A DNA stretch of 64,000 nt from an uncultured Blautia sp. (GTDB lineage Bacteria > Bacillota > Clostridia > Lachnospirales > Lachnospiraceae). The translations under genes were made by a program, and so were the position numbers. Below, in pieces: positions 16,860-26,377 of this stretch. Numbering within the stretch: the stretch's first letter is position 1; the number at the start of each line of letters is the position of its first letter. Location of the stretch: contig NZ_CAKRNY010000001.1 in NCBI RefSeq assembly GCF_934371575.1, positions 124,001 through 188,000 of the forward strand, written 5' to 3'. Below the pieces are notes generated by a model. That model did no database searches, was not told the origin of the DNA, and was given only the letters and a program-made list of their open reading frames with translations.

Positions 16860-18905
16860 TCATATCTGCGCCCGGGGGCTCTGGCAGGTGATAATATAAA
16901 TAGGATTTTCTCCCATCATTAGATGGTATCTTCCAATCTCTTTTGATCTGGAGGCTGTAAGCTGCACTGCTTCCTGATCTGCGAAATCGTATTCTTTCAA
17001 TATCTCCAGTGCCTCACTGATAGTCTCCAGCGTAATGCAGTTGATCACGATCCGCACATCCCGGTTCTTTTCTAAAAGCAGGGCAACGATTTCTTTCAGA
17101 TTTCCTGATGAACCGCCGATAAACGCATGAGTAGGAACCGGCAGTTCTTTTAGTGCTTCCGGTGCCTCGCCCTTTATAATTTCCAGATTATCCGCTGCAA
17201 ACCGTTGTTTGTTTTCGTAAAGAAGAGCTACCGCATCATCCTTTTTTTCAACAGCGAAAACCTGTCCCTGATCTGCGCGAAGAGCCATTTCCACAGAAAC
17301 AGAACCTGTTCCGGCACCTACATCATAGCAGATGGAATCTTCCTGAAGACGAAGCTTGGAAAGGGAAACACATCTCACCTCTTCTTTTGTCATAGGTGCT
17401 TTTCCACGGATAAATTTCTCATCTGGAATTCCATGAGTGGAAAATGCCGGTCTGGCTTTTTCATTGTAAGCACAGACAACGCTCAATGCCTGACCCTCAT
17501 AGGAAGTCAGTTCACTGGCATTCGCCCGGAATATTTTTTCATCTGGATAGGAAAGGTTTTCTCCAACATAGAGAACCACATCTCCCATCTCATATTCCAC
17601 CAGTTTCTGTGCAAGTTCTGCAACTGCACTTCCTGTTCCCAGAATGGAAAAAACCTTCTGATTCTGCTTGATCATAGAAATCAAATTGCAATTTTTGCCG
17701 TGGGCGCTGGTGATTTTCGCATCATCCCAGGATAAACCGATCTGGGACATAAAATAAACCACAGAAGAAATTCCGCAGATAATCTCAATGGAGGCACAGC
17801 CATTCTCTTTTTCACTGTCCTCCTGCCCTTCAAAATCATCTGCTAAACCACCTTCTGGTTTCCTTCCATTCAACACATCCAGCAGCTTCTTCGCTCCGCT
17901 GTAGAATCCCACATCCCCGGACAAAGCTATAACAATATTCTCATATTCCGGATGGCTCTTAATATAAGCTCCAATCACATCGCTGCGGTATTCATACACC
18001 ACCGGCTGTCCCGGCTCCCTGATGGAATCTGCCATACGCCTGGCCCCAATGATCAGATCAGCTCTTTGAACTGCCCTTTTTCCCTGAATTGTAAGGGTTT
18101 TCTCACTTCCCATCCCAATTCCCAGAAGTGTAACGTGAGGTTTCAGGGTGAGTCCAAAATGTTCCGTGAGCATATGTTTGCATTCTGCCACAGAAAGGCC
18201 CTCTTCCTGCAGCGGTCTTCCAATTATAACAGGAATCACATCGCACATAAGTGCAGCATCAATTTTCTCCTGAAAACCACCTGCTTTTCCTGTATCCTTT
18301 GTCACAAGGTATCTGCAGTCATACTGACGAAGCATGGCTGCGTTTAATTCCATGGAAAAGGGTCCCTGCATTCCGATCAGATGCTTGCCCTCAAAGCCAT
18401 ACCCTTCGCAGGTTTCCATCACAGATGGCAAAGACAGAACACGGGCATAAATGCGTTCTCCTGCATCCGATAAAGCTGTAAATTTCCCAAGCTCTTTGCT
18501 GCCTGTGGTAAGCAGGATATTTCCTTTTGTACCTTCCAGAAATTCTACTGCTGCCTCTGTATTCTCCACATAAACAGCCTTATCCTGATAAGCACCGGCC
18601 TCTCTTAATACTCGCTGGTAGGAAAAACCTGTATTTTGGCAGGCAGCACGAATATTCTCCGTTACCTCGGCAGCATACGGATGGGTAGCATCCAGCACCA
18701 GTCCGGGACTGAGTTCTTTCAGAAGATTTTCCATCTCCTCCCCATTCAGGCGGCCAGCGTGGATTTTCAGATATTCGCCCTCTTTTAATGATTTGCTGCC
18801 GTAATCGGTAGCGACACATGCAAGCACACTTACTTTATTTTTTGCCAGAAAGCTGCAGATTTCACAGCCTTCTGTGGTGCCTGCAAATACGACAACATCA
18901 AACAT
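16860..18905 (-). CDS. cbiJET: CbiJ-CbiE-CbiT triple fusion (precorrin-6 reductase and C5,15-methyltransferase/decarboxylase)
   Basis: One 681-residue protein covers three steps. Residues 1 to about 250 are a CbiJ/CobK reductase (VVVFAGTTEGCEICSFLAK, VLDATHPYAAEVTENI, LLTTGSKEL, MQGPFSMELN). From about 258 follows CbiE, the C-5 methyltransferase (HVTLLGIGMGSEKTLT, VIALSGDVGFYSGA, IEIICGISSV). From about 500 follows CbiT, the C-15 methyltransferase/decarboxylase (VRCVSLSKLRLQ, CYDVGAGTGSVSVEMAL, AFIGGSSGNLKEIV). CbiET fusions are common (CobL); addition of the reductase in the same chain is less so. Reading is open throughout, so this is a real fusion. It overlaps cbiH by eight bases. Confidence 0.93.
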   Translation of the reverse strand: MFDVVVFAGTTEGCEICSFLAKNKVSVLACVATDYGSKSLKEGEYLKIHAGRLNGEEMENLLKELSPGLVLDATHPYAAEVTENIRAACQNTGFSYQRVLREAGAYQDKAVYVENTEAAVEFLEGTKGNILLTTGSKELGKFTALSDAGERIYARVLSLPSVMETCEGYGFEGKHLIGMQGPFSMELNAAMLRQYDCRYLVTKDTGKAGGFQEKIDAALMCDVIPVIIGRPLQEEGLSVAECKHMLTEHFGLTLKPHVTLLGIGMGSEKTLTIQGKRAVQRADLIIGARRMADSIREPGQPVVYEYRSDVIGAYIKSHPEYENIVIALSGDVGFYSGAKKLLDVLNGRKPEGGLADDFEGQEDSEKENGCASIEIICGISSVVYFMSQIGLSWDDAKITSAHGKNCNLISMIKQNQKVFSILGTGSAVAELAQKLVEYEMGDVVLYVGENLSYPDEKIFRANASELTSYEGQALSVVCAYNEKARPAFSTHGIPDEKFIRGKAPMTKEEVRCVSLSKLRLQEDSICYDVGAGTGSVSVEMALRADQGQVFAVEKKDDAVALLYENKQRFAADNLEIIKGEAPEALKELPVPTHAFIGGSSGNLKEIVALLLEKNRDVRIVINCITLETISEALEILKEYDFADQEAVQLTASRSKEIGRYHLMMGENPIYIITCQSPRAQI

Positions 18906-19638
18906 TTTTATATCCTCTTGGTGTTACCATTTTTCCATCAATATTTCTGGTCTGTGAATTTCCGATAAATACAGTGGTAAACATATCTACCTGTGTTTCT
19001 TTCAATTCAGCCAGAGTCATAACCCTGGCAGTTTCACCCTCACGGTTAATGTTCTGTACGGTACCGCATACTGTTTCCGGAGATTTGTGTTGAAGCATAA
19101 GTTCACAGGCTTTTTTCAGATAATCGTGTCTCTTGTGACTGGACGGATTGTAAAGAACAATCACAAAATCAGCTTCCGAAGCCAGAAGAAGACGCTTCTC
19201 GATTTTTTCCCATGGTGTGAGCAGATCACTGAGACTGATCAGACAGAAATCGTGGATCAATGGAGCACCAAGCACTGCTGCTCCTCCGGTTGCTGCTGTA
19301 ACACCTGCTACCACTTCCAGCTCTACCTCCGGATAATTCGCACCGATCTCATACATAAGGCCTGACATTCCATAAACTCCGGCATCACCACTGCAAATCA
19401 TGGAGACAGTCTGTCCCTTCATCGCTTCGTCAAAGGCCATTACACAGCGGTCTACTTCCTTTCTCATAGGTGTAGTAAGAAAAGATTTGCCTGGAAAATG
19501 ATCTTTCACTAAATCAATATAAACTGTATATCCCACAATTACATCACTTTTTTCAAGAGCTCTGACTGCAGCTCCTGTCATTCCTTCGTAGGAACCCGGA
19601 CCGATTCCTACCACATAAATTTTCTTTTCTTTACTCAA
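18898..19638 (-). CDS. cbiH: Cobalt-precorrin-3 C17-methyltransferase CbiH
   Basis: Methylates C-17 with ring contraction, about 246 residues. It is a class III (CobA-like) methyltransferase with IYVVGIGPGSYEGMT at the start, MICSGDAGVYGMSGLMYE, VVAGVTAATGGAAVLGAP and DFCLISLSDLLTPW. The frame opens at a TTG (19665), but GGAGG lies seven bases before the TTG at 19638, so MSKEKKIYVVG is the likely N-terminus. It overlaps the end of cbiG by eight bases. Confidence 0.93.
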   Translation of the reverse strand: MSKEKKIYVVGIGPGSYEGMTGAAVRALEKSDVIVGYTVYIDLVKDHFPGKSFLTTPMRKEVDRCVMAFDEAMKGQTVSMICSGDAGVYGMSGLMYEIGANYPEVELEVVAGVTAATGGAAVLGAPLIHDFCLISLSDLLTPWEKIEKRLLLASEADFVIVLYNPSSHKRHDYLKKACELMLQHKSPETVCGTVQNINREGETARVMTLAELKETQVDMFTTVFIGNSQTRNIDGKMVTPRGYKNV

Positions 19639-20722
19639 AACGTATCCTCCAATCTCCAAGGACAAGAGCCGTTGTCACGCCCTTGGCTCCCTGTTTTCTC
19701 TGTATAAAATGAATGCCAGTATGATTCTCTGCCGCTTTCACTGCACTTCGCTCACACACATTATCCACACCTACTGTCTTACTCACAAAAGAGGACGGGG
19801 TGAATTCACCCGGCACAGACAGAAGTTCCTCGCTGGAAAATGTTTTGAAGGGAACTCCCAGCTTTTCTGAAAGAGCCAGAAGCCCGGGTTCTTCTTTTTT
19901 TACATCAATGCTTGCTAGAGCTGCAACTGCCTCCGGATAAATGTCATTTTCTTTCAGGCAGCTGAATGCTGCTTTTTCCACGGCTTCTGATTCTTTATTT
20001 TTCCGGCAGCCCATTCCAAGCACGACAGCCGGTGGAACTACGTGCGTCGTTGAGGCAAAGGGTTGACAGCTTTTATGTACGGTCACAGCAATTCCCATCT
20101 CTGGAAGCGGTGTGCCGTCCACAGTCTCATACAATGCTTCTGAAAGTGGTATACCTGTTCTTCGGCAACAGATCAGTCCCTTTGGCAGTTCTCCCTCACA
20201 GGAAAATTCGCTAAAGAATCCAATCTTCTCACCTGCCAGCAGCGCGGCAGAAGCCTCTTTTGCCTCTTTCATCCGAAAAATGTGACAGTTATTTTTCTTT
20301 GCAAATACATCCACAGCAAATTTCCCCTCAAGATCTGTGGCAGTTGTGACTACAGGGATTGCCTGTAAAATATCTGCTGCCAGACAGGCTAGTTCATTTG
20401 CACCGCCAAGATGTCCTGACAGCAAGGATATCACAAATTTGCCCAATTCATCTACTACCAGCACAGCCGGGTCTTTCTTTTTGCTCTGTATAAAAGGAGC
20501 GATGCTGCGCACTGCGATTCCGGCTGCTCCAATGAAAATAATACTGTCTGCAATTTCAAACTGTTCTCCCGTCCATTTCCCACAGCTTTCCTTGATAGAG
20601 CCTGGAATGTATTTACTCTTTGTAAAAAGAGAAACCATATTTCCTTCTTTTTCCAGTCCCCTTTTTAGTTTCTCTCCTGTCTGCTGCCCTGTCAGGGTGT
20701 AGCATATCATGGAAATTTTCAT
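19631..20722 (-). CDS. cbiG: Cobalt-precorrin-5A hydrolase CbiG
   Basis: Opens the delta-lactone ring and releases acetaldehyde; about 363 residues. The N-terminal and central region shows GAAGIAVRSIAPFIQSKKKD, VVDELGKFVISLLSGHLGGA and PVVTTATDLEGKFAVDVFA. The C-terminal domain begins VLGMGCRKNKE and contains AALASIDVKKEEPGLLALSE. A TTG at 20746 opens the frame, but AAAGGA before the ATG at 20722 (MKISMICYT) makes that the better start. Confidence 0.93.
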   Translation of the reverse strand: MKISMICYTLTGQQTGEKLKRGLEKEGNMVSLFTKSKYIPGSIKESCGKWTGEQFEIADSIIFIGAAGIAVRSIAPFIQSKKKDPAVLVVDELGKFVISLLSGHLGGANELACLAADILQAIPVVTTATDLEGKFAVDVFAKKNNCHIFRMKEAKEASAALLAGEKIGFFSEFSCEGELPKGLICCRRTGIPLSEALYETVDGTPLPEMGIAVTVHKSCQPFASTTHVVPPAVVLGMGCRKNKESEAVEKAAFSCLKENDIYPEAVAALASIDVKKEEPGLLALSEKLGVPFKTFSSEELLSVPGEFTPSSFVSKTVGVDNVCERSAVKAAENHTGIHFIQRKQGAKGVTTALVLGDWRIRFE

Positions 20723-20783
20723 CCGTTTTCCTTTCATCTGGAACAAGTTTTAGCCTAAGCTGCCATATCAAATAATCTTATTC

Positions 20784-21542
20784 TTATTTCATTGCTTCAC
20801 GGAACTCTGTTGTAAATCCTGGATCGTATAACTTGGAACGGTCATAATGAGCGGCATTTACACAGTCTCCAATGATCATAAGTGCAGTCTTCGTAATATT
20901 ATGCTCTTTCGCAGTCTGTGCCAGGGTTCCTACTGTGCACACAAATTTTTTCTCATCCTCCCAGGTTGCTTTATAAACAATTGCAGCAGGAGTATCTGCC
21001 GTATAACCGCCTTCAATCAGTCTTCTACTCAGTTCTTCCAGCATTCCTGTGCTGAGAAAAACAACCATAGTTGCCTGATGGGCAGCAAAGGACTGAATGC
21101 TTTCCTTTGGCGGAACCGGAGTTCTGCCTTCCATACGGGTGATGATCACGCTCTGGGAGACATCCGGCAGAGTATATTCCAGATTTAAAGCACTTGCCGC
21201 ACCGCAGAATGCGCTGACACCAGGACAGTAATCATAAGCAATTCCCTTCTCATCCAGCACATCCATCTGCTCACGAATGGCACCATAAATACAGGGATCG
21301 CCTGTGTGAAGTCTTACTGTTGTCTTTCCTGCTGCTTCTGCCTTTTCCATAACAGAAAGCACCTCTTCCAGTGTCATCTTTGCACTGTTATAAATGGTAC
21401 AAATATCCTTTGTATACTCCAGAAGTTTTGGATTTACCAGAGATCCAGCATAAATAACTACGTCTGCTTCTTCCAGATATTTCTTTCCTCTTACTGTGAT
21501 CAGATCCGGTGCTCCGGAACCTGCTCCTACGAAATGAATCAT
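20784..21542 (-). CDS. cbiF: Cobalt-precorrin-4 C11-methyltransferase CbiF
   Basis: Adds the C-11 methyl group from S-adenosylmethionine; 252 residues, normal length. MIHFVGAGSGAPDLITVRG, DVVIYAGSLVNPKLLEY, VRLHTGDPCIYGAIREQMD, CPGVSAFCGAASALNLEYTLP and TRMEGRTPVPPKESI are diagnostic CbiF/CobM blocks. It lies between cbiL and cbiG with short gaps, in the riboswitch-controlled operon. Confidence 0.95.
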   Translation of the reverse strand: MIHFVGAGSGAPDLITVRGKKYLEEADVVIYAGSLVNPKLLEYTKDICTIYNSAKMTLEEVLSVMEKAEAAGKTTVRLHTGDPCIYGAIREQMDVLDEKGIAYDYCPGVSAFCGAASALNLEYTLPDVSQSVIITRMEGRTPVPPKESIQSFAAHQATMVVFLSTGMLEELSRRLIEGGYTADTPAAIVYKATWEDEKKFVCTVGTLAQTAKEHNITKTALMIIGDCVNAAHYDRSKLYDPGFTTEFREAMK

Positions 21543-21594
21543 GACTTTCTCTCCTTTTTCACTATAAGCATTTTCTATTTTCCATTACGGTATC

Positions 21595-22278
21595 TTACTT
21601 TTCCTTCACAATGATCAACGAATAATAACCTGCATCATCCGGAATTTCTTCCACACTTCTGTAAATTTTCTCATCTGGCATTCCGCAATTTTCAATCATC
21701 TTGGCCTTGTTACCAGATGCTTTGATCTGTGCTTTCACTTCCTGCATTTTTTTGCCGGTTTTCATCAGAACCTTCGTTCCGGGAAGCTTCAATGCTTCTT
21801 CTATCTGATAGGAGGCAGGGATTACATGAAGCTGCTGGGATTTTTCCACCAGTCCTTCATTAAATCTGGCACTGACTGCACAAAAGGATGTAATGCCGCT
21901 GACGATTTCTGTGGCATATCCCAGCTGTTCCACCCTTTTATGAACATAAATGTATGTAGAATATACAGTTGGATCTCCCAGAGTGAGGAATACTACATTT
22001 TTTCCTTTCTCAAGCCATTCTGCAATTATTTTTGCTCCTTCATCATGAACACGTTTCAGTTCTTCTCTGTCTTTGATCATGGGCATTGGCAGGGAAATCA
22101 TCTGTTTGCTGTCAATTTCCGGGTACGCACCTTTCATGATCCTGTATGCCACAGACTCTTTTGGGTTTTCCCCTGGAAAAGCCAGTATATCTGCTTCCTT
22201 TGTAAGTCTTAAAGCCTTTAAAGTGATCAGCTCCGGATCCCCCGGGCCAACTCCTACGCCATATAATTTTCCTGTCAT
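21595..22278 (-). CDS. cbiL: Cobalt-precorrin-2 C20-methyltransferase CbiL
   Basis: First methyltransferase after cobalt insertion, acting at C-20; 227 residues. LYGVGVGPGDPELITLKAL at the start, DILAFPGENPKESVAYRI, VVFLTLGDPTVYSTYIYVH and EIVSGITSFCAVSARFNEGL are typical CbiL/CobI elements. A gap of about 120 bases separates it from cbiD upstream; nothing coding is visible there. Confidence 0.95.
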   Translation of the reverse strand: MTGKLYGVGVGPGDPELITLKALRLTKEADILAFPGENPKESVAYRIMKGAYPEIDSKQMISLPMPMIKDREELKRVHDEGAKIIAEWLEKGKNVVFLTLGDPTVYSTYIYVHKRVEQLGYATEIVSGITSFCAVSARFNEGLVEKSQQLHVIPASYQIEEALKLPGTKVLMKTGKKMQEVKAQIKASGNKAKMIENCGMPDEKIYRSVEEIPDDAGYYSLIIVKEK

Positions 22279-22401
22279 AGATCTCTCTTTCTGAAATAGT
22301 TTTTAAGCATAACTACTCTGTTTTTTATTTTTCTCTTATAAATTGAACAAATCTTTATTCGCAAAACGCCTTACAGCATATTTTCCATATCCAGAGCCTG
22401 T

Positions 22402-23577
22402 TTACATTTGAAGTTTAAGCATTTCATCCTGCTTCTGAATTTCCTGAATCAGTTCACCGGCATCTCTTGTTTTTCCCAGATATCCATATACATTGTTAAA
22501 AACAACCGCACCAAGCTTAATTTGTTCATAGGAACGGTGATCCAGATAAAACTGGATTCTTTCCATAATTTCTTGCATTGCAGGCTCTAAAAGGCCTTTT
22601 TCGTGCAAAATATCAAGGGCCTCATCTGTGGTATTGCAATTCAGGATATCTTTTGCAGTATCTCCATTCGCTCCCACTCTGAGGGCATTGGCTGCAAGCA
22701 CTTCCATACGGGCATCTGCACTGTGGGAATGGGTGTTCATAATTCCTGCTGCTACCTTTACAAACTTGCCAATATGGGCGACAAACAGGATTCCTTTCAC
22801 GCCCATATCCACAGCCATATCAATGGTTTCTCCCACATAATTGCTGCACTTGATATTTCGTTCAAAAGGTAAGGTCATGTGCTCACGCAGATAATCTGCC
22901 CCATAGTTTCCCGGAGTCACAAGAAGGTACTTCTCACCCTGGGTAAAGTGCTGCTTCATTTCCACATGAATGCTTTCTACAAGAGCTTTTTCACTCATAG
23001 GCTCCACAATTCCGGAGGTTCCAAGAATGGAAATTCCCCCTGTGATTCCCAGTCTGGGATTGAAGGTCTTCTTGCCGATCTCTACACCTTCCGGGACAGA
23101 AATCACAACCTTCAGACCGCCCTCATAGTCATGGGAAACTGCAGCTTCTTCTGCTTCCCGAAGGATCATGGCACGAGGAACAGGATTGATCGCCGCTTCT
23201 CCCACTTTCTGGGAGAGCCCGGGTCTTGTAACTCTGCCTACGCCCACTCCGCCATCTATAACGATTCCGGCAGTATCCGTCTTCCATACTGTAGCATACA
23301 CAAGAATGCCATTTGTTGTGTCCGGATCATCTCCGGCATCTTTTTTCACTGCACAGGTAACCTGATTTTCACTGATCTGAATGTCGTGCAGCTCCAGGTC
23401 AAGGAGGATTCCCTTAGGAGTCATAAGCGATACAGATGTTAACTTTTCTTTTCCCAGAAGCATCAGGCAGGCGCCCTTACAGGCTGCTGCCGCGCAGGAA
23501 CCTGTGGTATAGCCAAAACGCATTTTCTTCTGTCCGCGGATCACATAATAATCTTCCAATCCTGTCTTATGTTCCAT
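22402..23577 (-). CDS. cbiD: Cobalt-precorrin-5B C1-methyltransferase CbiD
   Basis: Methylates C-1 in the anaerobic route, about 391 residues. LRFGYTTGSCAAAACKGA-like RFGYTTGSCAAAACKGAC is the family hallmark, followed by AVKKDAGDDPDTTNG, GVGVGRVTRPGLSQKVGEAA, INPVPRAMI, GGISILGTSGIVEPMSE and NYVGETIDMAVDMG. The frame opens 25 codons earlier within the riboswitch leader, but GGAGG lies eight bases before the ATG at 23577 (MEHKTGLEDYYV). It is the first gene of the cbi operon. Confidence 0.95.
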   Translation of the reverse strand: MEHKTGLEDYYVIRGQKKMRFGYTTGSCAAAACKGACLMLLGKEKLTSVSLMTPKGILLDLELHDIQISENQVTCAVKKDAGDDPDTTNGILVYATVWKTDTAGIVIDGGVGVGRVTRPGLSQKVGEAAINPVPRAMILREAEEAAVSHDYEGGLKVVISVPEGVEIGKKTFNPRLGITGGISILGTSGIVEPMSEKALVESIHVEMKQHFTQGEKYLLVTPGNYGADYLREHMTLPFERNIKCSNYVGETIDMAVDMGVKGILFVAHIGKFVKVAAGIMNTHSHSADARMEVLAANALRVGANGDTAKDILNCNTTDEALDILHEKGLLEPAMQEIMERIQFYLDHRSYEQIKLGAVVFNNVYGYLGKTRDAGELIQEIQKQDEMLKLQM

Positions 23578-23621
23578 GTTTCTTGCCTCCAAAGCTATGA
23601 GGAACCCGCCCCATCTGTTAC

Positions 23622-23660
23622 GTAAATAAAAGAAGCCCTGTCCTGACAACAAAGCTTCTT
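23622..23660 (-). terminator. Expression-platform terminator of the cbiD riboswitch
   Basis: In minus-strand RNA AGAAGC (23654-23659) pairs with GCTTCT (23631-23636), with TGTC/GACA closing the inner part, and TTTTATTTA follows. It sits between the aptamer and cbiD. Confidence 0.75.
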
Positions 23661-23795
23661 TCCTATCAGTCTTATCCCGGTTGCCGCAGGAAATCCTGTT
23701 TCTGAAAAAGCAACCAGTATCTGACTGTACAGTAACGGACTTGTGCAGGAATTACACCTGGCTTCCTGATCATGCTTTTCCCTGTTTTTATCCGT
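23660..23795 (-). promoter_or_regulatory. Cobalamin riboswitch upstream of cbiD (divergent form)
   Basis: Minus strand: GCCAGGTGTAATTCCTGCAC then AAGTCCGTTACTGT (about 23765-23731) match the conserved core of cobalamin aptamers. The B12-box region reads CAACCGGGATAAGACTGATA (about 23683-23663), which is more divergent than at the first riboswitch. A terminator follows directly. It should control the whole cbiD-to-cbiC operon. Confidence 0.85.
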
Positions 23796-23798
23796 TAC

Positions 23799-23827
23799 AT
23801 TATATAATTTTGCCATTTAAAAGTCAA
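23799..23827 (-). promoter_or_regulatory. Promoter of the cbi operon
   Basis: Minus-strand TTGACT (23822-23827), 17-base spacer, TATAAT (23799-23804); transcription would begin just upstream of the riboswitch. Confidence 0.8.
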
Positions 23828-23866
23828 TAAAAGGGGATAGCTTTCCTTATCTTTTGCAGATACCTT

Positions 23867-25210
23867 TTACACAACTTTATGTTCCATCCATTTTCCACTC
23901 TTAAACCGCAGACCGAACACGATCGCACGTACCGTCCAGTCTGTAAACATTCCGATCCAGACAGCCATCGGTCCCATGCCACAAACCCGAATCAGATAAA
24001 CGCACAGGCAAAAACGGAAGGTCCACATAGTAATGCAGGAAGTAATCATGGAAAACTTCACATCTCCTGCTGCACGCATGCCGTAAGCCGGGATAAACGC
24101 AAACATCCATACGATTGGTTTCACAATGGTGATCCAGAACATCATATCAAGACACATTTCGGCGCTTTTGGTCTCCATTCCACCGATCATGGTAATCGGT
24201 CGTGCAAGGGCATATACCACTGCACAGCAGACGATCAAAAAGACTTCCGAAAAGGCCATCAGTTTTTTCATGTAATAAACTGCCTCGTCTTTTCTTCCGG
24301 CTCCAAGACTTTGTCCCACCACTGTCATAAGTCCGATTCCAACACCAATTACAGCTGTTCCGTTTAACATTTCCAGCATATTGGTCATGGCCTGGGCTGC
24401 AATTGCAGTGGTTCCAAGTGTAGAGACTGTAGACTGGATTGCCAGCTTTCCAAGCTGGAACATGCTGTTCTCTATGCCAGAAGGAATACCAAGAGCAAGA
24501 ATCCTGCCAATCATTTTTCCATCCGGACGGATTTTCAGATAATCACGTACCACAATTGGCTGCCTGTCTTTTCTAAGCTGGTACAGCACTACTACTGCAC
24601 AGAAAATTCTGGACACCAGTGTGGAAATAGCCGCTCCGGCAACTCCCATATGAAATACCCAGATCAGGATTCCATTTCCCACAATATTCATCACATTGGA
24701 AATAATGGAGATCACCATCGGTCCTCTGGTGTTTTCCTGTGCACGGAAAATGGATGCTCCGGCATCATAAAGCGCAATAAAAGGATAAGACAGCACGGTA
24801 TAAAAGAAATACACCATGGAATTCTCCATAACATCCGCGTCCACTTTTCCGAAAATAAAGCTAAGAAGCGGTGCGCGGAAAGCAAGTCCAAGCACAACGA
24901 TGAAGACAGAAATAGCTGTTATGATAAAAAGTGCCTGCCTGGCTGATTTGTTTGCCATCTCGTGATTCTTCTGTCCAAGATACTGGGTACAGATAATAGT
25001 ACCTCCTGCTGCCAGTGCAGAAAAGGCCTGAATGATCAATACATTGATGGAGTCCACAAGAGAAACGGCGGAAATGGCCGCAGAACCTACATTACTGACC
25101 ATCATGGTATCTACCGTACCCATCAAGGCATTTAATAGCTGTTCCATAATAATGGGAACAAGAAGCGCCCGGAGCATTTTGTTTGTAAAAAGATGTTGCT
25201 GTTGTTTCAT
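23867..25210 (-). CDS. MATE family efflux transporter
   Basis: A 447-residue membrane protein of the multidrug and toxin extrusion family, exchanging cations for organic substrates. LLVPIIMEQLLNALMGTVDTM at the N-terminus, AISAVSLVDSINVLI, ICTQYLGQKN and the second-half repeat GIPSGIENSMFQLGKLAIQS are typical of DinF/NorM-like proteins, and about twelve hydrophobic segments can be seen. It lies upstream of the cbiD riboswitch on the same strand, but the cbi operon has its own promoter. Substrate unknown. Confidence 0.9.
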   Translation of the reverse strand: MKQQQHLFTNKMLRALLVPIIMEQLLNALMGTVDTMMVSNVGSAAISAVSLVDSINVLIIQAFSALAAGGTIICTQYLGQKNHEMANKSARQALFIITAISVFIVVLGLAFRAPLLSFIFGKVDADVMENSMVYFFYTVLSYPFIALYDAGASIFRAQENTRGPMVISIISNVMNIVGNGILIWVFHMGVAGAAISTLVSRIFCAVVVLYQLRKDRQPIVVRDYLKIRPDGKMIGRILALGIPSGIENSMFQLGKLAIQSTVSTLGTTAIAAQAMTNMLEMLNGTAVIGVGIGLMTVVGQSLGAGRKDEAVYYMKKLMAFSEVFLIVCCAVVYALARPITMIGGMETKSAEMCLDMMFWITIVKPIVWMFAFIPAYGMRAAGDVKFSMITSCITMWTFRFCLCVYLIRVCGMGPMAVWIGMFTDWTVRAIVFGLRFKSGKWMEHKVV

Positions 25211-25403
25211 ATGTTTCCTCTTTTTCCTTAAATGTATAAAAAGTTCCTGTCACATGGATGTATTTCTCATAAAACTGCTTCAGATACTTCCATGCAAATA
25301 TTTTCTGTGCTATTATACACCTTAAGCGAAAAAAATACAGTATTTAATTACGCACAATCCTTATGTTTCAACATAATTTTAATACAATTTCAGGAGGAAC
25401 ACA

Positions 25404-26294
25404 TTGGACAGAATTCTTACATACACTATAAAGCCAGAGCAGGAAGGAATGCAGCTTCTTGATTTTCTCAGGAGCAAGGGCTTTTCCCGGGGAATTTTAT
25501 CTTCCATGAAGGCAGATAAAAATGCGATTCAGCTAAATGGTGAACGGGGATTCGGAAAATCGGTTCTTCAGGCTGGAGATTCTCTTCACATACATATTCC
25601 GGAAGCAGACAGCAATGAGAATATTCTGCCTGTGAAAATGAACCTTTCTATCCTGTATGAAGATGAAGATATTTTAGTCATAAATAAGACGGCAGACATG
25701 CCTGTACATCCTTCCATTGGAAATTATGATAATACACTAGCCAATGGAGTTGCCTGGTATTTCAAAGAAAAAGGACAGCATTTCGTATACCGCTGCATCA
25801 ACCGTCTGGACAGAGACACCACAGGAGCCCTGATCCTGGCGAAAAATCCTTATAGTGCAGCAGTTCTCTCTGCCCAGATGAAACATCGCCAGATCCGGCG
25901 TACCTATCTGGCAATTGTACAGGGAATCACACCAGAGCAGGGAACTATTGATGCGCCTATCGGGCGTGCAGCAGATTCCACCATCGAAAGACAGGTGGAT
26001 TTCACAAATGGGGAAAGCGCGGTCACACATTATGAGCGGTTAGCCACCTATCATTCCTACTCTCTCATCGAGCTTCATCTGGAAACCGGACGTACTCATC
26101 AGATCCGTGTGCATATGAAGTACATTGGCCATCCACTGCCAGGAGACTTTCTCTACAATCCGGATTACCGGATCATAAAAAGACAGCCCCTGCACTCCTT
26201 TCAGCTGGAATTTGCTCACCCTGTTACAGGAGAAAACATGTGTATTACTGCCCCTGTCCCAGAAGATTTTGCAGATGCCTTTCAGCGTTCCTAG
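25404..26294 (+). CDS. RluA/RluD-family pseudouridine synthase
   Basis: Isomerises uridine to pseudouridine in RNA, probably 23S rRNA. The 296-residue protein has an S4-like N-terminal part (LLDFLRSKGFSRGILSSMK) and the catalytic domain with NRLDRDTTGALILAKN (catalytic Asp in LDRD, with Asn where RluD has His), RRTYLAIVQG and LETGRTHQIRVHMKYIGHPLPGD. Start is TTG at 25404, preceded by AGGAGG. Exact target cannot be assigned. Confidence 0.9.
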   Translation: MDRILTYTIKPEQEGMQLLDFLRSKGFSRGILSSMKADKNAIQLNGERGFGKSVLQAGDSLHIHIPEADSNENILPVKMNLSILYEDEDILVINKTADMPVHPSIGNYDNTLANGVAWYFKEKGQHFVYRCINRLDRDTTGALILAKNPYSAAVLSAQMKHRQIRRTYLAIVQGITPEQGTIDAPIGRAADSTIERQVDFTNGESAVTHYERLATYHSYSLIELHLETGRTHQIRVHMKYIGHPLPGDFLYNPDYRIIKRQPLHSFQLEFAHPVTGENMCITAPVPEDFADAFQRS

Positions 26295-26313
26295 AACGTA
26301 TACTTTAATACGC

Positions 26314-26362
26314 AAAACAGGTCAGAACCTCATAGTCGTGAAGTTCTGACCTGTCTCATTTT
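26314..26362. terminator. Bidirectional terminator between rluD-like gene and coaX
   Basis: ACAGGTCAGAAC (26317-26328) pairs with GTTCTGACCTGT (26343-26354); T-rich tails on the plus side. It serves convergent genes. Confidence 0.85.
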
Positions 26363-26377
26363 TCCTTCTCAGAAAGC

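Noticed and set aside
23578..23652. 25-codon N-terminal extension of CbiD
   Set aside because: It lies in the riboswitch leader; GGAGG and the ATG at 23577 define the start.
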